Positions 1 through 13,638 are shown, counted from the stretch's first letter. The stretch: 64,000 bases of DNA from Tetrahymena elliotti 4EA (GCA_000231825.2 JH720393.1:124001-188000); one strand, 5' to 3'. Made by a program: numbers and translations. The notes: generated from the letters alone by a model not told the origin.

Positions 1-988
1 TAAGATGAGGGAAAGTGCTTTCATTCATTTCCAAATTAATTAAGGCTAGTTTTCTAATTTAGTCTTAATCATCCATGCACATACTCTTCATCATTTCGCT
101 CTTAATTATAAATTATATTGTTAGATACAAAATATAAGGTAAAAAAGGTAAATCAAATAAAAACTGACTGTCTCTTAATTCTAAAACAACAAATTTTTTA
201 ATATCTTATCTGATTTAGTTTGCCAAAATTTTAATTTTTTGTAAATTTTACTAAAAATTGATCAAATTTTAATAGGCTCTCTTAAACAAAGAATTTTTTA
301 GAAATAAAGAAAAAGTATAATCCATTTAGATAAAAATCTTTTTTTCTTATGTTATTGCATTTTCGACTTCTTGTTAAGTAATTTAAAGATAAATTATTTT
401 AATTACCCTAAGAATTTTTGCTTCTTGAGTGTCTGTAAGATCTTATCTATCCATCAATTTTTGTAAATATGATGTAATCTTAATACCTATGTGTTTTAAG
501 TTACCCTTCTTCTCTTTCATTAAAGAAAGAGTACCTAATATTAATTGCTTAGCAACCTTTGCTTCAATGATATCTACAAGAGTGTCAGAAGGCAATATCT
601 TCAAGAGTTAGAAAATAATACGAGATGAGAATATTCTTATCTGGAGTTAAGTGGAGTCAAGAGCTCCAGCAAAAAATGCTAAGAAATGCTAAAAAAGACC
701 AAAGATATCCCTTTTTGTAAGCTTTTATTTTTTGGATGATTGGTCTTCTTTGAGAGCATATTGACGATATCCTGTTTCAAATAATTTTTCAGTCAATTTT
801 TCATATTTCTCAATTAATTTTCTTGGTGCCTTAAGCAAACTCTTTATAATTTTAAGATAGCATTGCTCTGTTGCTTTAAGAAATACGGCTTTATTTGTTT
901 CATATTACTCAAGTAATGCATATACTTGCTTTTAGGAGACAGAGGTAGACTCCTAAACTTCATTAAAAACTTCAGCTATTGCTTCCAT
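1..988 (-). CDS. Condensin complex subunit CAP-G-like, N-terminal part (3' end beyond window)
   Basis: The reading frame is open in the ciliate code from the ATG at 988 to the left edge (329 codons). An in-frame TGA lies upstream and no earlier ATG exists. Residues about 90-180 (RDIFGLFQHFLAFFAGALDS, then FSSRIIFQLLKILPSDTLVD) and about 300-329 (DQDQIRKLALINLEMNEST) resemble the HEAT-repeat pattern of condensin non-SMC subunit G, in which a Dxx.VRK.AL.NI repeat follows a conserved IFQLL helix. CAP-G is part of the pentameric condensin ring that compacts chromosomes in mitosis and, in ciliates, in nuclear division. The segment at about residues 195-290 is unusually AT-rich and poorly HEAT-like. 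It begins with a GT and could hide one or two short introns, so the protein sequence there is uncertain. The gene diverges from the CFAP97-like gene to its right. The family call rests on pattern recognition, not a search. Confidence 0.6.
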
Positions 989-2403
989 CACTTGTTTTTT
1001 CTAAATTTGAATAATGTAGATTTATTAAAATTCTTGTTAAATCTATTTTTATTTTGCTTCTTATCTTCTTTCTTTTGATTTAAAGATTTAATTAATCTGA
1101 ATAAAATAATCAGAAAGCGCTTTTTTCACAATTCAACTAAATAATAGATTCTTCTTGTAGCTATTGTTTTATTATAAAAAATTTACTTCAAATAATTTAT
1201 CAGCTTATTGAATTATGAATGAAGTGCTTTATGATGTTCAATTTTTTTGAATTTATAATACCCCGCCTTGCTTACTAACTTTAAGAAATTTAAAATTCAT
1301 AAGAATTTTGAATATAAATTTCATCTGAGGTTCAATTCCCTTTTGAGCATTATTTTTTCTCTAAAATCTCAAATCATCAACAATTTTTAAAATTTTGAAT
1401 TAATTTCATTATTTTTTTATTGAATTAATCAATTGAAAATTATTTTATTGCATTAAAATGAATTAACTCGAATTTAGTTTTTATTTTCTTATCTAATCTT
1501 CAATTTCTATTGGGAAAATTTTGTAATGATGTGAAGAAATTTATTTGCTATCCTTAAAAATATTTGAAGATAAATCATTTTTATCTTTTAAAAAAGGTAA
1601 TGAAATAAAATTGAGCTACAAAATTTGTTTGTAAGTATTTTTGAAAAGGAATTTATTTAAAATATCCCTTCACTTCATTTCATTTTTCAAAATTTTGAAA
1701 ATAATTTTATCTAAATTTTTAAATGAATTTTAATTGTTAAAATAAATATTGAAAAATATTTTCTTTTAAAAAATATTAGAAGGGATAAATAAATTTATGA
1801 GTACATTTAAGTGAAAAAATTTTGAAAACTCAGATTTGACTATTTGATTTGATTAGCAGATAAATGGAAACACTATTATTTATTTATTATAATTTCATTT
1901 TAAAGAAAATATCATAATTTAGTTAATTATTTAAAAAAAATGATACATTATGTAAATAATTTTAATTCTGCTTACTTATTAATTAAGGAATAAATTTATA
2001 AATTTAGTATGAATAGATTCAAAGATATTTCATGATTGAATATTATTAATAATTATCATTCGCAATAATATAAAAATACAACTTTATTAAAAGCTTTGAT
2101 GAGAATATAAAGTTAGTAAAAATTAATTTTGTTTATACAAAGATTATTTAATTAATATCCATGAATTGATAATTTAAATTTTATTAGAAATAATCAACCA
2201 CTATTCATTAATTCTTTTGATTTAAGCAGGTAAATTTTAACAACTAAAATACAAAAAATAAATATTTAAGTTTTGATATTTATTATTAAAGAATTACAAA
2301 AAATTTTTAGATTTTCTTAAAGGAGGAATAGAATAAATTTTTCACTTAACTTATTTGTAGTATAATAGAATATTTGGAAAATATAAAATATAGAAAAATA
2401 AAA
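989..2403. other. Divergent intergenic region between CAP-G-like and CFAP97-like genes
   Basis: About 1.4 kb of AT-rich DNA lies between two divergent start codons, so it must hold both upstream regions. I see no coding frame with plausible codon content and no RNA gene. A GGTTCAATTCC element near 1329 resembles a tRNA B box but lacks the rest of a tRNA. Confidence 0.7.
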
Positions 2404-4194
2404 ATGTATAGGGCTTAGCCAATTTTTAACAAAATATGTGTAGACAAAGAATTAGAAAGGAAGAAAGAAATTCATCGTTAAAAAATAAATAATATATAAT
2501 CTACATTTCGTTAAAAGACTCCTCAAAATTATTCTGTAGATTATAAATTAAATAGACTAAAGAAAGAGCAATAACATGAAAGTCGTTATACTGAAATAGA
2601 AAGGGAAAATCGGATTCTATTAGAGAAAATAACTCATATTATGGCTAAAAATACTATACATTTAAATAATAGGCCAGGATCTCCAAAGTCATTAAACATA
2701 TAAAATAGAAAGAGGTTTGTTCAAAAAGTTCAAGAAGATAACTTTTAGTTTTTGCGAAGACTTTAAGATTAAAGAAGCAATTATTCTGTAAGGTAATGGG
2801 AATAAGATTTCCAAAAAAATTAAGAAATGGTATCAAAGATATCTGCTTATCCATTAAATTTGTTTTAAACACCTAAAGATGGCTCAGTTATGTTGCTAAA
2901 TTAATCTGTTCAATAGCCTTATAAAACAAATAATTAAGGATTTATCAATATAAATGGAAATACAAATAATAATAATAGTGGCAATTTTTCTCCTGAAAGA
3001 GTTTCTTATTAAAATCAATAGCCACAAAGACCAAATACTTCCTAAATTAGGTCTAGTTCTAACAAATAGCCTATGACAACTCAAAATTTTTATAGCTAAA
3101 ATAATACAATTTAATAATAAAACAGTAGTATAATTTCTAAAAATTAAAGAAATTCATCTCCAAAGCCATTGAATAGTAAGAATAATATAAGTTCAATATA
3201 AGAAGATCATTTCTCTGAGCAACAAAATTATAGTAATATGTTGTAAATGAATAATTCTTCCTTTGAAAGAAGTTAAGATTATCAAAAAGATAGAATGCCT
3301 ATAATAAATTCTAACCCAAGTAGCACAAAAAATTCAAGACTTCCAAATGGAAATAGTAAAAATAGAAACACAACTTTTTATAGTGGTAACATAAAATCAA
3401 ACAGCAGTAGGGAGTAATTATTTCGTAGAAATGGAAGAGCTAAAAGTAATTCTTAAAATGGTACTTCTACTAAAAGGAAAAAATCAGTTATTGAGTCTAA
3501 TGTAAATAAAAGCAACAATAGTATTTCACCAGATTAGTACTCAGCTCAGCATGCTAGTAGTAGTTATGCTTCTTCATATTTATACCCACCAAATGAATCT
3601 ACAGTTGTTCTTTTTAGAAAGCCAAAAAAGATAAGCGGAGAATTTTTCCAACTCGAAATTCGTTTGTAAGATAAGCATCTAATAATATTAGCAGAGCATG
3701 TAGAAAACTAGGAATTAAAAATAATAGAAATACCTTAAGAAGAGGCTTAGGAATTTATAAAAGAAGAATGTGATAACGATGTAAATAGCTTGGCACTTAG
3801 ACTGCGTCTTCATAATGGGAAATTGTATTTAATTGGAACAAAAGCTCTTTAAAATGCTAATAAAAAAACTTCATCATCTCCAATCTAAACATCCTCAGAT
3901 AATCAAGACTACGTCATCTAAAATTAAATAGTTGCTACCTAAGAAAATTAAGTAGATGTTAACGAAGAACCATAACAATCTAATATGAACAATTTTAATC
4001 TTTAATAGTAATAATAATAACAATAATAGCATAACTCTTTGCAATTATAATTTTTACAAAATTATAATAGCTAAGTTGGCTCTTAATAATCTAACTATAA
4101 AAAAGAAAATGAATTTTAGCCAATTAATAATGTTTAACCAAATTAAATTCATGATAATCATGAAGAATAGCCTCCAACAAAGCTTAACTTGTGA
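2404..4194 (+). CDS. CFAP97/hemingway-domain protein
   Basis: This is a single-exon gene of 596 residues from ATG 2404 to TGA 4192-4194, interrupted by dozens of TAA/TAG codons that read as Gln. Residues about 5-85 match the CFAP97 (KIAA1430/hemingway) domain. It begins PIFNKICVDKELERKKE, has a basic KLNRLKKEQ stretch, and ends in the family's typical ERENRILLEKITHIM motif. CFAP97 proteins are cilium/flagellum-associated and bind tubulin or axonemal components, which fits a ciliate. The rest is a low-complexity Ser/Asn/Gln linker, then at about residues 400-480 a better-ordered segment (STVVLFRKPKKISGEFFQLE, then SLALRLRLHNGKLYLIGTKA), then a Gln run encoded almost wholly by TAA and TAG. It reads away from the CAP-G-like gene. 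Only the N-terminal domain is recognised. Confidence 0.75.
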
Positions 4195-5785
4195 AATAAT
4201 AAAAAAATATTTTAGTTAAATGTTCAAAATATCATGTAAATTATTTCAATTACTAAATTCTTACTATTAACGATTATAAATTATAGTTTAATTGCTTTCA
4301 AATTAGGAAAGAATTCTAAATTTAGGTTTTTAAAATTGACAATTTATCTTTAAATATTTTTATGATTGCTTAATATTTAGAAATCATTTACAATTTGAAG
4401 AAGATTAGATAGATCTATCAAAATTTATTTTAGAAATTACAAAAATCAAATTTTTAAGGCTCAGAAAAAAATAAAATTTCAATATTAATTTCTGAATTTA
4501 TATGAATGATATCATCTTAACTCAAAAATAAAAATATTATTGAATACTTTACCAAATTTTATGTAAATATACAAATACTCCTTTTAAATTATAATAGAAT
4601 TTAAAATATACTTTTTAAATTGGTCCTCCATTCTTCTAACTTTGGATAAAAGATGTATTTACTCTTAAAAGTACTGTTTTCAGTTAAGAATATAGGTATT
4701 TAAATGAGTTTAACTTGCTTTATTTAAAAAATACATTTTTTATAAAAAATTGTATTAAAAATATTAATTTGATTAAATTTCTAATTTAATTTTATTTAAT
4801 TTTTTATAACTTGAAATTTTTAAAATAGTCTATTTTTCACTTTAAAAAATATCAAAAAAACTAAAAATTTAATGTAAAATTTTTATGTAATTTTTTTCCC
4901 TTAATTCCAATATAAGAAATTCAAAGGATCTTAAAAATATTGAAAAGAAATTTACAATATTAAATAAATTTATTTTAATGGAAGTATGCAATTTTTTGCA
5001 TCATTAATAAATTTTAAAACTAAATAAGCAAAAACAAAATAAGGCAAAATTATGGGAAAAATAAAAAATGAATTGACATCCCCCATTTAAATATGGGAAA
5101 GCGAAATAACTTTTTTAATTGTTGAAGTAATTATTTTTGAGGACAGATTTATAATTTCAAAATTTATTTATGCTCCAAAAAAAGAATTTTTATAAATTCA
5201 TGAGTAAATAATTATTATGTAATCGTAGATTGGGTTTTTATTTTTATATTTAATTTGCTTGCTTTTTTTGTTCATTCTGTAAAAATTGTTAACTAACTTT
5301 TTGATATGCAGATATGATCAAAATTAAGATTGTATGAAATGGTATTTAATTTTAGGCAAAAAGTTAATGAACAAAAAATAATGTAACAAGTAAAAGAAAA
5401 AGCTTTTTATTTTTGTTTGAAAAATAATGTAATGAGTAAAAATATTTGTAAAAAACAATAAATTCATATCAAAATAAATGAGCTGGCATAATATTAATTA
5501 GAAGGCAATGATAGTTAGGTAAAAAGAAATTTAAACATCTTTTTGAATAAGAAAAGTAATATATTAATTAAATGATTAAGGCTGAAACACAAATAATTGA
5601 ATTTTGATTTTTCTGTATAATAATTAACAAAAAATAAGTATTCTTAGTTAAATAAAGTAAAAGAAATTATACTACCACAAAATCATTAATTTAACAAAAA
5701 CTTTGCTAATTAATTAATACAGAGTCTCAAAAATATTTAGTTTGGAATACAAAAAGAGTTTAAATCTAAATTAGAAAGTCAGATT
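4195..5785. other. Intergenic, no gene seen
   Basis: About 1.6 kb of very AT-rich sequence downstream of the CFAP97-like gene and upstream of the GTPase-like gene on the same strand. It has long A and T runs and no open frame with coding character. Confidence 0.7.
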
Positions 5786-8700
5786 ATGAGAATTAGGAGT
5801 AAAGCGTTTTACGCTCGTTCCTGTGAGGAGTATTACTTGGTAATTATTTAAAAATAAACACAATTTTAAGCTGTATTCTTTCTCAAGTTTACGCATTTTA
5901 AGTTTTCATTTTGGTTTATTAGGTTTTATTAATAGCAAAACTCAGCTTTTTTTGTTTGAAAATATATAGAGTTTAGTATTCTAAGATAATTTTTCAGCTT
6001 TACTCTTTATATCTTTAAACAATCAATATTTAAGGGAAAATATCGCAATAAACCATCTTTAAAATTAGCCAATATTGTTACTGATAATGTTATTTACTAT
6101 ATATAGAAAGCAGAAAAGGAAGCTCAAAAGGAAGAATCCAAAATATCATACTAGGGAGGCTCTAAAAAAAATAATCATCACCATTAAAAGAATAAAAGTG
6201 TTGGTAAACCTATATCTCAATCAAAAAGTCAAACTGATTTATATGAAGAAAATAAAAAATAAAGAGGATTTAGTCCTAAACTCAAAGATTAAATGACAAA
6301 CTTCGTCATGGAAGCAGGTGCATTTGACAATTTTTTTTTAAATGATACTGAACATTTAGACAAAAAAAATAAGAGCTAAGAATTAAATGTTGATAGTGAA
6401 AAAGTAAATGAGAGAGTTAAGACAAATAAGCATAAAAAAATAGTTAAAGAGAAAGACTGCTAACTATCTGATTAATCACAAAAAGAATAAGAATAGTAAT
6501 AGGATAATAATGAAGTAGATATTTTAGAAGTTAGGAAACGCTCTTTCAGTATAAATAATGGGACATTATTACCAAATCACTTTAATGCAGAATCCTTATT
6601 ACCTTCAAATGATAGTAGTTCAGAAGATAAAAGTAAATAAAATAGTGAATAGAATAATCAAAATAATGATAGCTAAAGTGATGATGATAAAAGTGGATCT
6701 GGGAGTAGTAGTGATAGTGACTAGGATAGCAGCCACAGCGATGATAGTAGTGATAATAGCAGTGATGATAATGATGATGATGATGAAGAAAGCATAAGAT
6801 TAAAGGAGAGTTAATAAATAGAAAAAAATGAAAATGGGGTTTATGAAAATGAATACTTTAATAGTGCAAATAATTGGGGAAGAAGAAAAAAATTAAATCT
6901 GAGCTAAACAAGTGAATTTTTTGATGAAAACCTTTGCAATTTTGAAAATTTTAATGGAAGCTCTTCTGTGAATTTAAAGTAAATAAAGACAAATGTTATG
7001 ATTATAGGTGAATACAAAATTGGAAAGACAGAACTATTATCCGAAATGTTTACAAATAATTAATTTCCTTCTAAATTGAATGCTAATTATTCTCTTGACC
7101 TGATGATACATAAACTATCAAAAAGCGAATAAGAATACAAAATTTGCCTTTGGATTTAAAATTTATCTACCATGCAGTATTAATGGATAATTGAATGTAA
7201 TTAGTTATTACTTTTCACTTTAAAAGCTCATAGATAATTAAAGTTTTTTTTTTTGGACACCAAATTTGTCAGTCAATCAATCAATCAGTCAATGAAATTT
7301 TTTTCGTTTAAAATAGCCAAGATTAAATAATTTAGATTTTGATTTGTAACTTTCTATAAAAAATTAAATGAAAATAAAATACTTCTTAAGTTATTTAGTT
7401 AGCTAGTTAATAGAATTTGAAAAGCAGAAAATCAAAACTATAAATTAGTTCAGAGCAAAACTTTCAAGCTAAATAAATTAATCTGATCCCAGTGTAATGT
7501 TATCAAATCAAAAGTCTCTTTCTTAACTAGCACATTTTTATCTTAAATTTTTACACTAAAATTTGTTTATTAAACAAATTCTTCAAATATTTTGTTCAAG
7601 ATAAAAAATCTTTATTTATTTACTTGGGGAATTTCTTATCAAGTATGTCCTAATTAAGTATTAAAACCACATACACATACATACCTAAATAAATACAAAC
7701 GTACCCTAATATTAAAACAGAAGAAAGATCTTTGATATTGACTCTTTTAAAATGAGCTATTTTTCGAAATTACATTTTTATCTTCTTTAGCTATGAGCTA
7801 ACAAATAATTACATTAGTTATCTTTTTTCTAATATCTTTTTAAAATGAATATAGAGGTATACTATAAAATTGTGAGTACTTTCATATTTTTGTATAATGA
7901 TTCTGACCCTAAATCTCTTGATGCTGTCAAAACAACTTACTAAAAAACAAAAGCTCAAGCTCCTAACGCAAAATATATTTTAATCGGAATCACAACTTAA
8001 AATGGAACAGAGTAAAAGGTAAAGATGATGTTATGAATAAAATAATGAAAAGTATTTTTTGTGGTAAAAAATTAGCAAAAACAAAATTAAATTTACAAAA
8101 TAAGCCTAAAAAACAAAAAGAATTAATTTTGGTGACTTTTTTTCAACCAAATTTATTTCTTATTTAGAACTGAATAGCTATTTTCAAAAACTTATTTTTA
8201 TTATAAGCTTGAATTTAAATTCAGAACTAAATTTAAGTGATCATGATATTCACAATTTTATTTCATTACAATCTGTTTTAACTTTTATTTTTTCAAACGC
8301 TAAATCAATTTTCTTACTTTTTTAAAATTTTAATGCTAATTTTATCAAATCACTCATTCTTAGTTTTAAATTCATTTTATTAATTTTAAAACCCATAAAA
8401 TATTTATATTTTACATACATATTTATCTAAAATAATCTTATTTTATTAAATATTTAGGAGTTATAGGAAAAAGCAAAGGCCTTTTCAGAGGAAAATAACT
8501 TTAACTATTATTTTGAAAGAATGTAATCGTAACCAACTGAAGAAACTCATTTAAATTCTTTGAAGCATTATGTAAAATTATAATTTAGAATAAAAGCTTA
8601 TCTAAATTTTCTATTTTAAAAAAGATATGTCCTCTTCTCTTTGATAAAGAAAACAACGATTCATTTAAATGCAGTGATTTCTAGATTTGTTAAAACTCAA

Positions 8701-9332
8701 CTTAAGATTCACCAAAATCTATTGAGTTTTCTCTAAATAAAAATATATCTTAAGAATTTTGCTTTGCTAAAAATATTTAAAATTAACAATCACCAACTCG
8801 TAATAGAAATATTGATTTGATGATGTAAGGTGATTTAGATCAAGTCAAATATTAGTAAAACACTAACTTTAAAGATGGAAACGGCTTCTGTTTATCAGAA
8901 ACTAGAAGATAACAAAAAAATTTTTAAGAAGATGATATAAATTTAATAAATTAATAAAATAGTAGAAATGAAAGATATATATTTGACTAGGATGAGAGTA
9001 TGTAATATACCTAATCTAACAAAACATTCTAAACATTCCCCCTTTTAAATGAATAAACTCAAATCATCTCAGATTCTTTTTCTTGGCCAGTTTAATAAAT
9101 TTCACCTATTCACTTTGATTAAAATAAGAGTTGTACTGATAAAAATTCTTGTATAAACTTAATTCCTAGTGAAATCCAAAATATAGAAAATTCTTAGTAG
9201 CTGCAAGTATAATAATCTGAATAGAGGTAAAACGAAATTTAGCCTGCCAACTTAGAAATTCCAGAATAAAGTTTATAAATCGCTGAACATACATTATCTG
9301 AAATTCCTATAAAAATAAGTTAATAAGGGTGA
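5786..9332 (+). CDS. Divergent Ras-like small GTPase-domain protein with long disordered flanks (5 exons)
   Basis: The model joins 5786-5839, 6107-7196, 7855-8018, 8458-8571 and 8625-9332 into 709 residues. All phases match and all introns are GT...AG and AT-rich. Exon 1 encodes MRIRSKAFYARSCEEYYL. Exon 2 begins with a Lys/Ser-rich region and an acidic Ser/Asp run, then reaches a P-loop at about residue 319 (GEYKIGKTELLSEMF). The following KICLWIQNLS aligns with the beta3 strand where Ras proteins have WDTAGQ. Exon 3 gives VYYKIVSTFIFLYNDSDPKS and AQAPNAKYILIGITTQ, which match the LVYD and NKxD regions. Exon 4 gives EKAKAFSEENNFNYYFE, the position of the FxETSAK loop. The G3 Asp-Thr-Ala-Gly and the G4 Asn-Lys-x-Asp are thus replaced, so GTP binding or hydrolysis may be altered or lost. 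Exon 5 is a Gln/Asn-rich tail with no recognised domain. The start ATG is the only one compatible with the exon-1 frame. Confidence 0.65.
7268..7294. repeat. (TCAA)n microsatellite in intron
   Basis: Short imperfect TCAA/TCAG tetranucleotide run inside the large second intron (7197-7854) of the GTPase-like gene. Confidence 0.85.
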
Positions 9333-9620
9333 TACTGTATAAATAATTTTTGACTCTTAGAATTACAATAAAATCAAAAAAATACTAAATTACGTGAGAT
9401 AACAATTAAATTCTTCTTCTATCTAATATAATTGATATTACCCACCAGTGAATACTAGCAAATAAAACTTTTATCTAAATAAATTGACATATTTTCTATC
9501 TTTCTATTTACTGATAAATTCAGTCTAAAACAATATAAATAAAGATAAATAGTAGTTAGTTAGCTTTCCTACATTTTGAAATAAACTCTTAATAAAATCA
9601 TATAATAAACAAACAAAACT

Positions 9621-9637
9621 CACACACACACACACAC
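9621..9637. repeat. (CA)n microsatellite
   Basis: Uninterrupted CA dinucleotide run of eight copies in the convergent spacer. Confidence 0.95.
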
Positions 9638-9868
9638 CAATAAATAAATATATACTAATTAAACTACTATATAAATAAAATCTTTAAAACTAATTAAAAT
9701 GGCAAATAAAAAAGGCTTTTAAAGCTTAACAACCAATAAACCAACTAATTAATATAAATTAGACCAACTATAAAATTACAAATTTATTGCTAGTTTATTT
9801 TTCCTAAACAAATTATTCATACTCTACTTGAAATCTTTATTCTTATTGTTAATTTTGAACTAGGTACT

Positions 9869-9882
9869 CACTCTCTCTCTCA
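9869..9882. repeat. (CT)n microsatellite
   Basis: Short CT dinucleotide run about 230 bases downstream of the CA run. Confidence 0.9.
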
Positions 9883-10273
9883 CATAAAATCTTAATAATT
9901 AAATAATAAAGATATGTTTAATTTTAAAACAAATAAGGATTTCTTTTTTATGACAATTAATTTCCTCTATAAATTATTTAACTATAGACCTTATCCGTTC
10001 TAGTGTATTATCAATATATTTTTTTGCAATCCTTTTATCTGACAAATTAATTATTAAAGATTATTTAAGATGATAAATCTAAATAATTCTTAAAAAAAAA
10101 TAAATCTATTTCCAATTTTCTTATTTTTAATTTTATCTTTTTTACAAAACTAATATAAAAAAAATTGGTATATTACATTGTAATATAGAGTTTAGTGTTA
10201 GGTTTATTTTTATAAAAAGTATTCAAAGATAGTACTATATACAGAATTATATAATTATTTTTGATGAAGAAAA

Positions 10274-13217
10274 TCAACAATTATCTAATTCTAATTATAG
10301 AGATTCATCAAAATTATTTAAAATCCAACTCAAGAAAAATTAATAACTATATTTATGTTCATCATATTTTTATTAAATTTCATTTAATTTTAATTCCACT
10401 TATTCATTCATAAAATTATTCTTATTAAAATAACTCCACATTTAGTGGGCATACCACTTAGCTTCGTCTCCATTTTCATCAACAAGTTTTTCAGATGTCT
10501 GCAATATCTCAAGAAACTCTTGTTTTGTTATTATACCTATTCTTTTAGGGTCAAATAATCTTTGCAAGAAATCAACAATATGCTCTTTCTCACCCTTTTA
10601 TTCCATCAAAACTCTTAAATTCAAAAACTTATCCCATGATAATCTTATATTATTTCTATCTGCAACCTATTTTTAAATAATAAAATTTATTCAAAATGTT
10701 TTTTAAATTTGTAAAAATTCTTTTTTCTTATTTAAAAATTTAAAAATAGTTATGTTAATGAATTTAATTATTATTTAAAATACTCATCAAAATAAGGTAA
10801 TTATGTAAAAGAATTTAATATTAATAAATAAATACCTCAACATCAATACCTATAGCTCTAAGGATACTATTAATAATAGGAGTATGAGTGCCACTTTTAA
10901 AGCTTGTACAAAAAGTAAAAAAATTCATAGCATATATATAATCTGAGCCTTTAGGTATTTTATCCAAATAATTTTGAGCATTTTCAAATCCTTAATTTAG
11001 ATTTATTAGTGACTAAAACTCAGAATAATATCTAAAAATATCTTTATTTGTAAGTTAAGGATAAATATTTCTTATTCTAACTAGTTCTTTTGTTTTCATT
11101 TTACTGTATTCAACATTTGGTTTAGTTTTCCTCTTTAAGTAGTTAACAATTCCTGTGTTAATATTTTTATTTCCATAATAATCAATGCTTCCTTCTTGCA
11201 GTATAGAATTGAGCTTGTAATTTGATGAGTTTTTCCCCAAAATACTACCTTCTCTATCATTAAAAGTATTCCTGTGTTCTCCTCTCTTTATTTAAAAATT
11301 AAATGAAATTTTGATTTTATATTTTGATTGATTAAATATTACTTAATGAGTTGGAGAAAATGCATTTTAACTAAATGAATGCTAATTAAAATTATTCTCA
11401 TAAATATATGATTGGCCTTTTATACTTGATTATTGTTTATTATTTTATTCATTCATACTATTTGTTTAAGCTAAACTCTGAATATTAGCCGAGTTATTTC
11501 TAATCTTTTTAGGTGAATCATATGGGCTTTGTGAAACTTAATGAGATGTATCAAAATTTATTTGAGCTTTGTTTTTTAGAGTATCTCTAAATTATTGATT
11601 TTGTTAGAGTTCAATAAAGTTTTCTAAATCACGTAAAAATTAATTTCTTTTCATGGTTTCTTTTTCTCCACCAAGAAGTACTAAAGTTTAAAAGTGCAGC
11701 TAAAGTATATCTGTGATTTCTCTACCATTAACATCAAATAGGCATTCAATATTTTGATAATTTTTAAATGAATTTTCTCCTAAATTATTAATTTAACCAA
11801 CTAAGTCAATAACAATTTGTTGCCTATACCTTTTATTAATTGTTTCATATTTAATGTTTCAAAAATTTGAAAATATATTAATACTTAGTGCTTGGAATAA
11901 AATAGTAAATAACTCTCTCAAATAATTTTTTCTCACTAATAAATTCAGTTTCGAAGTCTTAAAATATTTATAAAATATCTTTCTTAGCAAAACCAAGTTT
12001 CATCTGTTCAAAATCACGTTTCTTTTCTGGATTTTTAGAAAGTGAAGCATAAAATTCGTCTATAAAATTAATACTCAAAATCTTCTAAATGTATGGATAA
12101 GCTCTTTCTAAGACATCTAGATCAATAGAAGATTATATTTCTTTCTTAAAATTAGAAAATATAAAAGGTGATAAGTCAACATTTATAAAATTATTCTTTA
12201 TTTCACTAAATTTATTAATCCTGTTTAAGAAAAATATCTTAGTAAAAGGTAATAGTTTTATTTTTTTTGACTTTTAAGGAGCAGTTAAAAACAATTTATT
12301 CTAATTAGCATTTCCATCATCTCTTTAGTTTTCTTTAATACCAGTATTAAGAGACATATTGAGGTTTAATGGTTAAAGAGGCTTTAATTTTACATTATAA
12401 TTTGTATATTAAATCCCATAATTAATTTTATTAGAATTATTAGAAAACTCAATAGACCCTCTTTAATCTGTTGTAGGTCTTTATTTAACTGAAACAGTTC
12501 TTCTTCTTTCAATTGCTAAGTTAAAATATTGTAAAATAAAATCAATTTATCACTTCAGTAAAGAAGAATAGGTATTTAATAAAATTATATGAATTGCTTA
12601 CTTGTCATTCCTCTTGAAGGAGATTGAACTTTGCCATGATAAATTTATTATTAATTTTTTTACAGTTAAAACAACTAAGAATGATGTTTGTAAGCTTCAT
12701 AAACTTTCTCATTTGTTACTTAATAATTTTCTTTTTTATTTTTCTTCTTATAATCTTTAATTGTCCTTTTAGATAATCCTGGTGGTAGTTTAGTATCAGT
12801 AACTTCTAGTAAAGTTTCAGCCAAATTTTTTTGTTTATTTTCTTATTTTTATGTTTTAGGTGAAGTGATGCTTTAATATCCTATTTCATCTTAATATCTT
12901 AAAAATGCATCTTTATAACTAAAAGAATTTCTGCTCATATCATCTATCTAGCTATTGTTGCTTGAATTTTAAAAAGATCTCAGTTTTTGCTTATATTGGT
13001 CAATATTTTTCTAGCTGTTTTCATCATCTATAATTTTATCTTCTAATTGGTAAAGTTTGCTTCCTGTACTATTAACTCTATCCTAGTATAACCTAGTATT
13101 ATATATTGGTCCTTATATGTGTAAATTCATGTAAAATTTATTAGGAGTAAAGGACTTTTAAGGATTTTCTAAATCCTCATAATTATTTAAGCTTATATTT
13201 TACAAATGCATTGACAT
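10274..13217 (-). CDS. EF-hand-like protein of unknown role (5 exons)
   Basis: Exons on the minus strand are 13217-12602, 12515-11885, 11829-11343, 11285-10836 and 10666-10274, giving 858 residues with consistent phases. Introns are 86, 55, 57 and 169 bp; the 57-bp intron is a multiple of three with no TGA, so it could be retained. The N-terminal 200 residues are basic and disordered. The middle has helical segments (KILSINFIDEFYASLSKNPE and PSTKYRQQIVIDLVGQINNL). The C-terminus has an EF-hand-pair flavour: FLQRLFDPKRIGIITKQEFL has the helix-loop-helix shape with a G-I-I-T loop, and a second Asp-rich segment (VDENGDEAKW) follows. The loops lack several canonical Ca-binding acids, so calcium binding is doubtful. 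I do not recognise a named family. The gene faces away from the decayed island to its right. Confidence 0.6.
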
Positions 13218-13638
13218 AAATTTATATTGTATTATATTTTTTCTATTTACAAAAAATTGGTGTCAAAATATTTATAACAAATAATAGTTAAATGATTTAT
13301 AATCAACCAATTTTTTATTCAATAAAAAAGTTAAAATTATAAAAACAACCATAAAATTTATTTTAAAATTAAATAAATTAATTTTCATTAAATTTTATTT
13401 AACGAAAATAATACATTTTATTTTCTATTTATTAACAAAAAAAATATTTTTATTTTAAAATGTGAGATATATCTATCTATTAATACCAACATGTTTCTTT
13501 AAAAGATAACAAATTATGATAATTTAGATTAAAGGAACAAAATTTAATTTCAAATATTTTTTAATTAAAAAATTACAATAAGAGGATATCTGTTTAAGAA
13601 AAGAAAAATCATATTTTAAAGAATTTTATAATAAAAAT
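13218..13638. other. Upstream spacer of the EF-hand-like gene
   Basis: AT-rich flank with no coding frame. It ends where the base composition abruptly becomes GC-richer. Confidence 0.6.

Larger units (their letters stand above)
9333..10273. other. Convergent intergenic region with microsatellites
   Basis: Nearly 1 kb between two converging 3' ends. It contains a CA run and a CT run, and otherwise AT-rich DNA without coding character. Confidence 0.7.

Noticed and set aside
1321..1350. tRNA B-box-like GGTTCAATTCC
   Set aside because: The T stem does not pair properly, and there is no A box, anticodon arm or matching acceptor stem upstream.
5795..5825. GC-rich hairpin suggesting a small RNA gene
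   Set aside because: It lies inside the first exon of the GTPase-like gene (MRIRSKAFYARSCEEYYL) and is explained by coding.
6558..6797. Standard-code ORF of 79 codons on the plus strand
   Set aside because: Out-of-frame shadow of the acidic Ser/Asp repeat in the GTPase-like gene.
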